Part shown: positions 13,097 through 25,003 of the stretch, piece by piece
Position numbering within the stretch: position 1 is the first letter of the stretch
Layout: each line of letters begins with the position of its first letter
Assembly (NCBI RefSeq): GCF_958450345.1
Contig: NC_088781.1
Location: 20,055,857-20,119,856 of the forward strand
Reading direction: 5' to 3'
Source of the DNA: Calliphora vicina
Lineage: Eukaryota > Arthropoda > Insecta > Diptera > Calliphoridae
DNA: 64,000 bases
Made by a program: the position numbers and the translations under genes
Notes under the pieces: generated by a model
Told to the model about the DNA's origin: nothing
The model's input: the letters and a program-made list of their open reading frames with translations, nothing else
Databases searched by the model: none

Positions 13097-14510
13097 TTTT
13101 TGCATTCGAAATAAGTTCTATTTTGTGTAGCGTTCTAAATCCCATATTTATTGCTAATACATTAGAAACAACAAAACGAAAAAACCTAGTTTTTGCACAA
13201 AACATTGTGCTATTGAAAGGATATTGGAAAATGGAATTAAGAAAAAGTAATTGTTAAGATTTCTTTAGTATTTCTGCTTCAAATATGTACGAATGTCGCG
13301 TTCTCTATTGTCGAAATTACCAATATTTGTACAATCTAATTCTGCAATATTGTTGCATTCGAAATGCGTTCTACTTTTTTGTAGCGTTCTAAGTCCCATG
13401 TTTATTGCTTATACATTAGAAACATGGAATTAACGAAAAGTAATTGTGAAGATTTCTTTAGTTTTTTTGCTTCAAAATTATACGAATATCAAGATTATAC
13501 CATTTGCTATTTCGTCCAATATTTTTACAATCTAATTCTGCAATATTGTTGCATTCGAAATGAGTTTTATTTTCTGTAGCGTTCTAAATCCCATGTTTAT
13601 TGCTTATGCATTAGAAACAACAAAACGATAAAAAGGCTATTGAAAAATGGAATTAAGAAAAAGTAATTGTGAAGATTTCTTTAGTTGTTTCGCTTCAAAG
13701 GTGTACGAATGTCGCGTTCTCTACTATTGAAATTACCAATATTTGTACAATCTAATTCTGTAATATTGTTGCATTCGAAATGAGTTCTATTTTTTGTAGC
13801 GTTCTAAATCTCATGTTTATTGATAATACATTGGAAACAACAAAACGATAAAAAGGCTATTGAAAAATGGAATTAAGAAAAAGTAATTGTGAAGATTTCT
13901 TTAGTTGTTTCGCTTCAAAGGTGTATGAATGTCGCGTTCTGGACTGTTGTAATTACCATTTGCTATTCAATATTTGTACAATCTAATTCTGCAATATTGT
14001 TGCATTCGAAATTAGTTCCCATGTTTATTGATACTATTTGAATAGGAAAACTCCCGGGGAATTTTTATTCATAATTGGGCTGATTTCGCAGATTTTTGCA
14101 TTCGAAATGAGTTCTATTTTTTGTAGCGTTCTAAATCCCATATTTATTGCTTATATATTAGAAACAACAAAACGATTAAAAAAGGCTATTGAAAAATGGA
14201 ATTAAGAAAAAGTAATTGTTAAGATTTCTTTAGTTTTATCGCTTCAAAGGTGTACGAATGTCGCGTTCTGGATTACCATTAGCTATTTCGTCCAATATTT
14301 TTACAATCTAATTCTGCAATATTGTTGCATTCGAATTGAGTTCTATTTTTTGTAGCGTTCTAAATCCCATATTTATTGCTTATACATTAGAAACAACAAA
14401 ACGATTAAAAGGCTATTGACAAATGGAATTAAGAAAAAGTAATTGTGAAGATTTCTTTAATTTTTTCGCTTCAGAGGTGTACGAATGTCGCGTTCTGGGC
14501 TGTATACTTA
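13097..14510. repeat. Tandem array of 200-250-bp units
   Basis: Seven unit starts (GCATTCGAAAT) at about 13102, 13355, 13551, 13771, 14002, 14098 and 14326. Each full unit reads through GTAGCGTTCTAAATCCCAT, AGAAACAACAAAACGA, AGAAAAAGTAATTGTGAAGA, GTACGAATGTCGCGTTCTGG and TCTAATTCTGCAATATTGTT. Units differ by substitutions and deletions; one is only 96 bp. Open frames across it are artefacts. Confidence 0.85.
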
Positions 14511-14837
14511 TGTAACGGTCTTAACTGCTTCACGAAACTTATTCCAAATTAACTATGAAGGAACTAGTTCTTGAAGTGGTTTAAAAGTTGGAATTTTCGT
14601 ATAAATTTCAAGTATAAATCTGGATTAAAGAAACTGATAACAATTAATTAAAACTTTGTGTAAAATTTCGAAATGCATTTGTTAAGCTTCACAAACATTT
14701 GTTTTGAAATTACGAAAAAATTAAATGCTTTGAAATTTAATAAAAAGTAGTTGTTTAAAAAATTATTTATTACAATAAATCAAACTAAAAATTCTGTATT
14801 ATAGAAATGTTTACAAAGTAGGTATATATATAAAGCC

Positions 14838-14985
14838 ACGTATACACGGTTGTCAGATTGTCAGAAACATGCTCAGAAAATGGTTAACACAACCATGAGA
14901 ACTTATGTTGAAACATATGGGTGTTAACCATTTATTGAACATTTTCTGATAATATTGTAAGAATATGACAACCGTGTATTAGATG
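14838..14985. mobile_element. Palindromic MITE
   Basis: About 150 bp. The left side reads ACACGGTTGTCAGATTGTCA then AAAATGGTTAACAC. The right side mirrors it with GTGTTAACCATTTATTGAAC then GACAACCGTGTATTAG. No coding capacity. Confidence 0.7.
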
Positions 14986-15347
14986 CCTTAGTATTATCGA
15001 ATTTCAATTTCACAATGCGAGCATGTGGATTGTATATACTGTAGTATATTCCAACATACTTTATATTTAAATACACAATTGAAAATTATAAATACTTTGT
15101 ATAACAGATTATATGGTATGTGAAACTGAACTTTATATGCCACAGAGCAGAATTAAAATATGAGATTAAAAGAAAAATTGTTTAAAATCGGCACAAACTA
15201 ATTGTTTCTTTTTTGAAAAGCAAAAAACACGTTGGCAACAAAATTTATTTATAACAAACATTTCAAATAAATATAGAAATCCTCTGATACTCTTATGCAT
15301 TTGTACTTGCAAATATATAAAAGAAAACAAAAAAAAAAAGAAAATAC

Positions 15348-15803
15348 TTGAACATATCTACTAAAATTTCAGCTTTAATTGCACTATTTCCGTTTGCAAC
15401 CAGATATTTGACGAGTGCGATTGTATACATGATCGTTTGCATTTGGACAAGAACTATGGAGAAAAATTGTTGTATTAGAATGTGTTTTATAAGTGATCGT
15501 ATAAATATTATTTACATTTGTTTATGCCAGCAGCCAGCAGCCTGTAGCTTTGTATCTTTTAAAAGTTATAAAATTGTGTTTACTAAAAAAAAAAGATTTA
15601 TTCATGTAAATTTATGTTTTTTTCTTTCTTTTTGCAATGGCGAATATAAAATTTATTTGGCGTTAATAATATTGTATAAAATGGCGCCAAACTATGGTCT
15701 AGTTACTAAGTATTTGTATATGAAAACATGTTTAATTTGTTTATATTATTTAAGTTTTTACTACTGTCCATTTATTAATACACAAAGTAATATTCAATTG
15801 TGA
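15348..15803 (+). other. Long AT-rich open frame of doubtful reality
   Basis: A 151-codon open frame in low-complexity AT-rich DNA, Ile/Tyr/Phe-rich, with no domain, no conserved block and unremarkable start context. It is listed only because it is the longest open frame in the first 19 kb. Most likely chance. Confidence 0.1.
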
Positions 15804-15953
15804 ATTATTTTAAAATTTATCTAAATGATATTTGATAATATATGACACCAACAATTGACAATGAAATTGGAACAAAAATTAAGAAAAAAAATTAACTTTA
15901 ACACAGTAACATTGTTTAGTTATAAAAATCGATTTCGAATTATTGCAAATTGT

Positions 15954-16148
15954 TACCCTCTGTCTATACTTGATAAATTTTTATCATGATAAACGTCAAA
16001 ATGGTTGTCAAGATAAAAAATTATCAGGTATAGTCTCCATTTATTAGTATTATTGCTTCGTTATGATAAAATTGTTAGTGCTTTTGCTTAGACAACAAAC
16101 GTCATTAATTGTTATGATAAATATTTGTCAAGTATAGACAGGGGGTTA
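15954..16148. mobile_element. TIR MITE
   Basis: 195 bp with terminal inverted repeats TACCCTCTGTCTATACTTGA and its complement TCAAGTATAGACAGGGGGTTA. The TIRs extend inwards through ATAAATTTTTATCAT and ATGATAAATATTTG. No coding capacity. Confidence 0.75.
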
Positions 16149-16649
16149 TAAATTTGGATTTACGCAATCATATAAATACTTACAAAGACCATAATATTGT
16201 TAAAAAATAAAGTGTAATCATGTGGCTATTGTTGCAATGAAATGTAAACGAAATGTATAACAATACCAAAAAGCTGGAATTCAAGTTGAAAGCAAGTGTA
16301 ATTCAAGCCTTGAATTATAGTCAAGCAATTGAATTATAGTTGTATTACACTTTATATCAATAGCATTCTGCAGTAGAAAGGCAACATCAAATCAAGCCAT
16401 ATGTTTTTTGTTTGAAAAATATTTAATTTTTTCAAATATTTTTCATGTTTAAAACATAATTAAAATGTTCAAGTGCTTGAATTTTTGAGGCTTTGCTGCA
16501 TATTGGAATTAATTAGAAATACTTTCAATTACAGAATATTTTGTTCTTTGCAGTGCGGAAAATTTAATTTTTATTTTTTGAAATTTCAAAACTTTCAAAA
16601 TTTTACCATTAAAATTTCAAATTAGTTAAACAAAAGAAATCATCAAACT

Positions 16650-17230
16650 TACATAATGATTTTTTTCAAATGTTTAGCTTCTAAGTATTGACCATTGTTA
16701 GCTATGACCTTTTCCCATCTTTCTGGCAACATATGAATTCCGAGACAAAAGAACTGCTCATCTATGAAGCCAGTGAAACGGATCCCAGTGAGAGCGTTCT
16801 GCATCGATCGAAACATATAGTAGTAGTCGGACGGGGTGCGGGCTGAACTATAATGCGGGTGAGGTAAAACTTCCCAACCAATTCATTCTAAATACATTTT
16901 AACAGGTATTGCAACATGTGGTCGAGCGTTGTTATAATGGAATATTATGGTTTCATGTCTGGCAAATGAATCAGTTGCGTTCGGTACAGGATCCCTTTAG
17001 GACCCTTTTGCTCCCCAAAATACCAAATACAGAGAATTACCTTAGCGCCATGGATAATTTGGTTTTGGTGTCGATTCGGCTGGTAGGCCGAGCTTTTAAC
17101 ACGATCTCTTAAGCTTCGTAATGAATCGATTTTTTCATTGCAAGTAATCAAGCAGCATTTCAGATATTCAAAATCGTATTTCAAGATCTCTCAATTTAAT
17201 TCGTATGGTACCCAATGGTACCCTGCTATT
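16650..17230 (-). pseudogene. mariner transposase remnant, copy 1
   Basis: Minus-strand fragments in shifting frames match the mariner (DD34D) C-terminal half in order. KVILCIW is in the second beta strand near 17065-17085. A broken PSDYYYMFRSMQNALTGIRF-like block lies around 16790-16850. HMLPERWEKVIANNGQYLEA is at 16660-16735. Several frameshifts and stops make it non-functional. Confidence 0.7.
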
Positions 17231-17354
17231 GAATGAATCCTGCTGCTGGCAAACGTTCTAAGTATCTCTCAATAACTTTGAAAGATCTTGTTGAGTTTGA
17301 CAATTTTCGTGGAATGCCTCCAATTCTTGGTCTTCAAAAATTTAATTTTTCGTA

Positions 17355-17725
17355 CTTTTTTTCTTTAAAGTACTTTTTGGTACTATTTTGGAGGAAATGT
17401 TATTTTTTCTTATTTTTATTAAAAATTTAGCTTAAAAAAACGCTTTAATACTTAAACTAAAATTTAGAAAAGTTACTTTTTTGTCACTTTAATGAAACTG
17501 AAAACATCTTTAGACAAAAGTACCTTTTGGTACTTTTTTGAAATTGTTTACTATTTATATTAAAAATTAGCACCAACAAAAAAACATTTATTAAAGTTGA
17601 AAAAAACTTAAATTTAGAAAAAGTATTTTTTTTTTGGTATTTTTACGATCTTTAAATCTTGAAAATTGTGAATTCCAGTCATTTTAGAAAAAAATACTGT
17701 TTGGTACTTTTTTTTTAAATGGAAA
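17355..17725. repeat. AAAGTACC-rich repeat block, right inverted copy
   Basis: Reverse-orientation relative of the block at 12035-12495, with TACTTTTTGGTACTATTTTG, AAAATTTAGCTTAA and GAAAATTGTGAATTCCAGTC. Confidence 0.55.
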
Positions 17726-18029
17726 TTTGTTCCATATACAATCAGAATCGGACCTAATGTGGACTGTTTGTATATATTTTTTGGGGGAATTAAGAATTTT
17801 TTTAGTTAATTAAATATTTAGAATATAAGGATTTTCCAAAATTCCATTTTTGTATCTTCCAAACATGGCGAATTCGTAATATTAGTTCCATATTTTGTAA
17901 TTTTGCTTCTGCATAAAATATTGTTATTGTTCAGTGCAGAACTTTTTTTCCTTTATGAAAGTTTTGATGGGTAGAGATAATATTTGAATAAGTTCTTGTG
18001 CAATTCCTCAGCGAAATACCGTATGTTTT

Positions 18030-18618
18030 TATACCTTTCACCTTCATGTAGTTTGTCATTCCGTTTGTAATTTCCACAATATAATTTTCCGACCCTATAA
18101 AGTTATATATTCTGGATCCTTATAGATAGCGGAGTCGATTAAGCCATGTCCGTCTGTCTGTCTGTTGAAATCAATTTTCTGAAGACCCCAGATATCTTCG
18201 GTATCCAAATCTTCAATAATTCTGTCAGACATGCTTTCGAGAAGCTTCCTATTTAAAATCAGCAAAATCGGTCAACAAATGGCTGAGATATGTGTAAAAA
18301 ACCAGGACAACCTCGATTTTTGACCTATATCTGGATTACTAAGTCATTAATATAGACAATATGGATATCTAATGATAGATATTTGAAAGACCTTTGCAAC
18401 GACGTATATAAGACCATAGTAGGTTGGACCTACAATGGGACCAAATCGGAAAAAAATATTGTTTAACCCAAATTTTTTTTCACAAAAAAAAATTTAAAAA
18501 ACTTTGGAAAAATAAATAAATTTTGTTTACCTAAAAATATTTAAAATTTGTATTTTGAAGTATAATTTGGTGAAGGGTATATAAGATTCGGCACAACCGA
18601 ATATAGCTCTCTTACTTG
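18030..18618 (+). mobile_element. mini-me/DINE-like repeat, copy 1
   Basis: Begins TATACCTTTCACCTTCATG, contains GTTTGTCATTCCGTTTGTAA, GCCATGTCCGTCTGTCTGTC and GACCCCAGATATCTTCGG, and ends CGAATATAGCTCTCTTACTTG. A (TA)n-like tract followed by a (GTCT)n tract is the hallmark of dipteran mini-me elements (established knowledge; exact family not confirmed). Its AT-rich tail is degenerate. Confidence 0.75.
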
Positions 18619-19162
18619 TTTGTTTTATTTTTGTCTCAAAAGAAGTACGAAAACCATGTGTTTATGGAATAACTAAGATGTCCTACACCCCTATTTATAA
18701 TTACACAATTATTTTTTTTGATCACAATTTTCAATGCCTGGCATAAAAATTGAAACATGACGTCATCAAGTATAATTTTGTCGTATGGAACTATAAGTAA
18801 TTAAAATATAAACGCACATACACTCCTTCCTTAGCATCTTATCCATTAGCTTTTAGAATATGTTTTGTCTTTAGAAAAGCATAAATTGTTTGTATACAAA
18901 CATTCCAATCAAGCCGAGAACGCAAATAACAAAAGAACTCTTTGAAAGTCAATGCATAAACTCCACAATTGTACAAACAAACAGGGACATGGACAATATG
19001 TTTTTTTTATTGATTTTAATTGAAATGCTAGTCAACAATTTATCAATAGCTCTTGATACTTGATACGACTGCGAGCGTTTGTTTAAAAATTTTGTGAACT
19101 TATCTAAAAAGACAAAAATAAAAGATGTAATTAGATTTTTTTATTGTCTCTTTCTATTTTAG
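18619..19162 (+). other. Probable collagen intron just upstream of the first visible exon
   Basis: Non-coding, ending in the polypyrimidine tract and acceptor TTTCTATTTTAG at 19151-19162. A perfect CRE-like TGACGTCA lies near 18758-18765; a lone 8-mer is weak evidence for function. Confidence 0.45.
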
Positions 19163-22100
19163 CAACCCGATCAAAAGTGTAATGGCGTTGTATGTGATTG
19201 TAAAGGTTTGAAGGGACGGCCAGGTGATATTGGTGTGCCCGGTTTTCAGGGATACGAGGGACCAGCTGGTGATTTTGGTCCACCCGGTCCATCAGGACGT
19301 CCTGGCGAATGGGGTGATCCTGGTGAGTATGGTGGTCCAGGCGGAAAAGGTCATCGTGTAAGTAGTAATTGATCATCAGCTATTCAAATCATATGTTCAA
19401 TTAGTTATTGTAATTAATGCAGGGTGACATGGGATTGGCTGGTCATCCAGGAGCTCCTGGGCCTCGTGTAAGTATTTATGACGTCTGGTCGTTGCAAAAA
19501 TGTTTCTTTTATAGTATTGTTTTAAATCGGTTTTAGGGTCGTTTTGGTGAAGATGGTACCCAAGGTCCTCGTGGTATTGATGGTTGTGATGGTAAGACTG
19601 GCCAGCAAGGTACTCCAGGTTCGCCCGGCAGACATGGTGGTCGTGGTGAAATCGGTAAGCCTGGTCCTCCAGGTCCAACTGGTGATGCTGGTGAAGGCGG
19701 TATCAACTCTAAGGGAACTAAAGGTAGTCGTGGTGATCGCGGTACTGATGGATATGATGGTCAACAAGGTTATCCTGGTATGAAGGGCTACAAGGGTGAC
19801 ACCGGCTTTCCGGGCTTGGAAGGTGCCAAGGGTGAATTTGGTGCCAAAGGTTACAAGGGTGAAATGGCTGAACTTGCCGACTTGCAATTACAAGAACAAG
19901 GTGAACAGGGTGAGAAAGGTGAACCTGGTGATGCCGAAGAAGGTGAATGGCATCCAAGGCCAGTTACCAAGGGTGAAAGAGGTGAAAGAGGTGTAACTGG
20001 CGACAAGGGCATTCCAGGTCCTCAGGGTGAAGACGGTGAATTTGGTCGTCAAGGTCTGCCCGGTGTTCGAGGTGATACTGGTGAGGCTGGTGAACGTGGT
20101 AAGCCCGGTAAGCCTGGTGATCCCGGTTTTCCTGGTGCTAAAGGTGTTAAAGGCGCTCCTGGTTACAATGGCCGTGATGGTGAAGATGGACTTACTGGTG
20201 AACTTGGTGATGATGGTTACAACGGCACACCTGGTGTACAAGGTCCAGCAGGTCCTCCCGGTATTTACGATCCCAATTTAGATGTTTCATTGCCCGGTCC
20301 CATTGGTCCCCAAGGTGAAATTGGTGAACCTGGTTTGCCCGGTTTGTCAGGTATTCCCGGTCGTGCCGGTCGTCGTGGTCCCCGTGGTCAAACTGGACCT
20401 CCTGGCGATGCAGGTTTGGGTGGTCTTCCGGGTCGTCGCGGTGCCAATATTAAGGGTGACGATGGTGATTTTGGTTTAATGGGTCCTCCTGGTCCTATGG
20501 GTCCTCCTGGAAATCCTGGTCCAATTGGTCGCGTGGGTGCCGCTGGTAATCCCGGTAAAAATGTACTTGGTCCTAAAGGTTTTGCTGGTCAACTTGGCAT
20601 TCCTGGTCTCGATGGCTATCGTGGTGATCGTGGTGATAATGGCTTACCTGGTGAGAAAGGTTTACCCGGCTTAGGTGTTGATAAGGTTGGTCCCGCTGGT
20701 CCCGATGGTATGCCCGGTCCTCGCGGTCAACCTGGTGTTGACGGTCTTCCTGGTTATCGTGGTATGCCCGGTGACAAAGGTTTTCGAGGTGACGATTGCG
20801 GTATTTGTCCTGCTGGTCCTAAAGGCATTCCCGGTATTCATGGTGATGCTGGTTACCCTGGTGCTCATGGAGCTAGAGGTCTTTCAGGTATTACTGGAGA
20901 ACGTGGCTTCAAGGGTTTACCTGGTCGTCCTGGTCTAACAGGTTTCAAGGGTATTCGGGGTACCGATGGTATTCCTGGTGAATCTGGTCAGGCTGGTTTT
21001 CCTGGTTTCCCTGGTAAAGTTTTGAGCACTGGCAACAAACGTGAAGCTGAAGTTGGAGATATAGGTGATGATGGCGAACGAGGTATACAGGGTGAAACAG
21101 GTGACCGTGGAGCCAGAGGTTCCGATGGTCTACGAGGTTTTAAGGGCGAAACAGGCTTGCGTGGTGATTATGGTGATGCTGGTTACTCTGGTAGAGATGG
21201 AGCTCCTGGTAGACATGGTAAAGATGGAAGACCTGGTAGAAATGCTACAACTCCGAAAGTATATCTTATTGGTGAACCCGGTTACGATGGTCAAAAGTAA
21301 GTATTTAGTGAATCACAACAAACCGTTTTACAATCATAACACAAAACTTAATATTTTAAGAGGTCCAATGGGTGAGCCTGGTGACGTGGGTCCCAAGGGT
21401 GAAAAGGGTACACCAAAGCCCGGAGAAATCTATGACAACAAGGGCCAACGTGGTGACAAAGGCTATCCAGGCAATCCTGGTCCTCAAGGTCCTAAAGGAG
21501 AAGCTGGTACTAAGGGAGCTGATGGAGCTCGCGGTGATCTTGGTTTTCCTGGTGACACAATTACTGGTCCTCCTGGTTTCAAGGGCTGGCCTGGCATTAT
21601 TGGTGATATTGGTATACATGGCTCCCCTGGTTTACCAGGCCATAATGGTGCTCCCGGTATTGATGGATTCGGCGGTGGTAAAGGTCTCCGTGGTGATCCA
21701 GGTCCAAATATTTTGGCTGGTGAAATCGGTCCCGACGGTCTTCCTGGCCCAGTTGGTGTCTTCGGTGATGTTGGCTTTAACGGATTCCCCGGTCCTTCCG
21801 GCAAACCTGGTGTCAAAGGCGTAAAAGGTACCAAGGGTGACGATGGTCCCTTAGGTCTGCAGGGTCTGCCCGGTAACAAAGGAATGATCGGTGACACTTT
21901 AATGGGTTACCCCGGTATGGCTGGTGCTCCCGGTCGTAATGGTCGCGTAGCTCCTCATGGTCGCAAGGGTCAAAAGGGTGAAACTGGATATCCCGGTCCC
22001 GATGGTGTTCAAGGTGCCAAGGGTAGTATTGGTTATACTGGTCGTCGTGGTCCTTTGGGTGACAAAGGTTTCACTGGTGTTCCTGGTCTTATGGGTATGC

Positions 22101-25003
22101 AAGGTTTTGTTGGCATTCCTGGCGAACAAGGTGACCGTGGTGATCTTGGCGAAGATGGTCGTCATGGTGATATGGGTCCAAGAGGAGCCATCGGTAGCAT
22201 GGGTCCTAAAGGTAATTTCTTGTTAAACGTTTTTGTTTTCAGTTACAAATATAATCCAAATCTATTGTCTGTAGGTCAAAGTGGAGAAATTGGCGGCTTT
22301 GGTCGTCCTGGCTTTAATGGTGTACTTGGCCGTAAAGGTCAACTTGGTGACAAAGGTTTCATGGGTCCTATCGGTCCCAAAGGTTTCGCATCTCGTAGCG
22401 GTATTAAGGGCGAGGCTGGAGATATGGGATATAGAGGTCCTCGTGGTTATGATGGCGTGCCTGGTGAAAAGGGTGTTCAGGGTTTGGCTGGTGATCAAGC
22501 ATTCGGCAATGATGGTTCCCCTGGCAGAAAGGGTGAAACTGGTGCACCAGGTATGCCCGGCCTTGATGGTCTACCAGGTCTTAAAGGTATGCGTGGTGAC
22601 TACGGTGTGATGGGATTCATGGGAGAAACAGGTGATCGTGGCGATGAAGGCGTACCCGGATATCCAGGTAGACACGGTGCACCAGGTCCTAAAGGTGCTG
22701 TGGGTGTAATCGGTCGCATGGGTGATGCTGGTGAAGTAGGCGAAAGAGGAGAAATTGGCTTTGCTGGTTATGATGGAGCTCCTGGTGATCGTGGTGAGAC
22801 TGGTATACCTGGTCCTTTCGGTCTCCAAGGTGAACAGGGTGATGAAGGTTTCCCTGGTCGCCCCGGTGTGTTGTTGGTTGCTTACGCTGAAAGAGGTCAA
22901 AAGGGTGAGGCCGGATATAGAGGTGAAATGGGCCCAATGGGTGAACAAGGTATAGATGGTGCCACAGGTTATCCTGGCCGCAAGGGTGAATATGGTGATA
23001 TTGGCTTAGCTGGTATACCAGGTGTTGATGGTTATGCCGGAACTAAGGGAGAACATGGTGATAAGGGTTATCCTGGTGCTCCTGGTATGACTGCAGATTT
23101 TGCTGAACCTGGTGATGAAGGTGATACCGGTTACGATGGTCTCTCTGGCCGACCTGGTCGCGTAGGACCCAAGGGAGCCCCTGGTGATATGGGCGAATAT
23201 GGTTTGGACGGAGAAGTCGGTGAAATGGGCATTAGCATCATGGGCATCAAGGGTGTCACTGGTGATATTGGTCATCCTGGCCCAATGGGACGCAATGGCT
23301 TACACGGCATGGCTGGCTTTAAGGGTATGGTTGGTGAGACTGGTCACAGAGGTATGCGTGGTGATTCTGGCATGGTTATACCCGGCTTGCGTGGTGACAA
23401 AGGTGATACTGGACCACAAGGCGCTCCCGGTTTTGATGGCCGCAAAGGTGAACGCGGTATGCCCGGTAATCCCGGACGCACTGGACCTGTCGGTTCTCGT
23501 GGAACTCGCGGTCCAATGGGTGATGCCGGTTGGAACGGAGGAGATGGTTTAGACGGTCTTAGAGGTCCCGCTGGTGAACCTGGTGTAACATTCCCCTTCA
23601 ATATGGCTCGTAAAGGCGATAGAGGTGAACATGGTTTGGATGGCTTCAAGGGTTCAATGGGCGATATGGGAGTTGAAGGAGAAGTTGGCTTCCAAGGCGC
23701 TCGTGGCTTAAAGGGCTATCAAGGTGAACAAGGTCTTATGGGCTTGGGCGGCTCCGAAGGTCCTAAAGGAGAACGTGGTATGATGGGTGCTCCTGGTTTG
23801 ACGGGTCTACAAGGTATTCGTGGTGGTAAGGGTTATGTCGGTGAACCAGCCCCACCTCCACCACGTGCCAAGAGTCGAGGCTTCATATTTACTCGCCATT
23901 CTCAATCCGTTTATGTACCAAAATGTCCGGCTAACACTCACAAACTATGGGACGGTTACTCTATGGCCGCTAACATCGGTAACAGTCGAACTGTTGGCCA
24001 AGATTTGGGTAGAGCTGGTTCCTGTATGATGCGCTTCAGCATGATGCCTTATATGATGTGTGATATTAACAACGTTTGCAATTATGCCCAAACCAACGAT
24101 GACAGTTTATGGCTCGGAACAGCTGAACCCATGAATGTCGCTATGACACCCCTACAACCAACTGAAATTCAGAAATACATTTCACGGTGAGTTAATTTTT
24201 CGTATTTTAAAATACTTTTTTTTGCAATGTTCAATATTTCTTTTAGTTGCGTCGTTTGTGAGACAACTACTCGCATTATAGCTATGCACAGTCAAAGTAT
24301 GAGTATACCCGAATGCCCCGGAGGTTGGGAAGAAATGTGGACCGGTTACAGTTACTACATGGTAAGTCAATTTTCTGTTAAATTTAGAAAAACATGTCCG
24401 TCCGTCTGGAAGACACAATTTTAAATTATTAATCACCAATTTAATTTCTCTTTAGACAACCACTGACAACACTGGAGGCTTCGGACAAAATCTGGTTTCT
24501 CCTGGTTCTTGTTTGGAAGAATTCCGTGCTCAGCCCGTTATCGAATGTCATGGCCAAGGACGTTGCAATTATTATGATCCTGTATTCTCATTCTGGTTGG
24601 CGGTAATTGAAGAACATGAGATGTGGTCAATGCCCAGACAACAAACATTGAAAAAGGATCAAACAAGCAAAATCAGCAGGTGAGTAATCGGCAGCATATT
24701 ATACAAAAAAAAAAAGAAAACTCCAAATCAAAACGTTCCTTTTATTTACTTAATTACAGATGTACTGTTTGTCGTCGCCGTAATGATTCTTATGTTACAC
24801 GTTCAGTCAACTTAGACTCACCGGCTCGTGAATTCAGACGTGGTCATGAGCGTGTTGTACCCGCTCCTCATGCTGCCCATGCACCACCACCATCATTACG
24901 CCGTACAAACACCTATAACAGTAGACGACCTGCTCCCGGCAGTAATGGTTATGGGCGCGTCAATCGCTATCGGTATCCCAGATCAGATACCACAGCCCCC
25001 TAG
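19163..25003 (+). CDS. vkg: Type IV collagen alpha chain, viking-like (partial at 5' end)
   Basis: Network-forming basement-membrane collagen chain, secreted through the ER. Exons read from splice sites: 19163-19357, 19423-19467, 19537-21296, 21361-22211, 22275-24186, 24247-24361, 24456-24679, 24760-25003; phases agree across all joins, giving 1781 codons before TAG. The first exon opens with a cysteine-rich 7S-like stretch (QKCNGVVCDCKG), then Gly-X-Y repeats with short interruptions fill about 1,500 residues. They include at least 14 RGD triplets and two sequons (YNGT, RNAT). The C-terminal NC1 domain has two C4 repeats with all 12 cysteines (PKCP, GSC, MMC, NVC, CVVC; then PECP, GSC, IEC, GRC, CTVC). 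A 76-residue Arg/Pro/Tyr-rich tail follows. The start and signal peptide lie on an unseen upstream exon. Assignment to viking (alpha2-like) rather than Col4a1/Cg25C rests on the divergent NC1 and the tail and is inference; type IV collagen itself is certain. Confidence 0.93.

Noticed and set aside
15348..15803. 151-codon open frame
   Set aside because: AT-rich, Ile/Tyr/Phe-rich composition, no domain, no splice or start support; expected by chance in such DNA.
18990..19065. ATG followed by a hydrophobic MFFLLILIEMLVNNLSIALD segment as a possible collagen signal-peptide exon
   Set aside because: It runs to a stop with no credible donor, and is T-rich by composition; not supported as an exon.
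19131..24029. Many open frames antisense or frame-shifted within the collagen exons
   Set aside because: Shadows of the Gly-X-Y repeat; low-complexity Thr/Ile/His/Pro or Val/Leu strings with no independent support.
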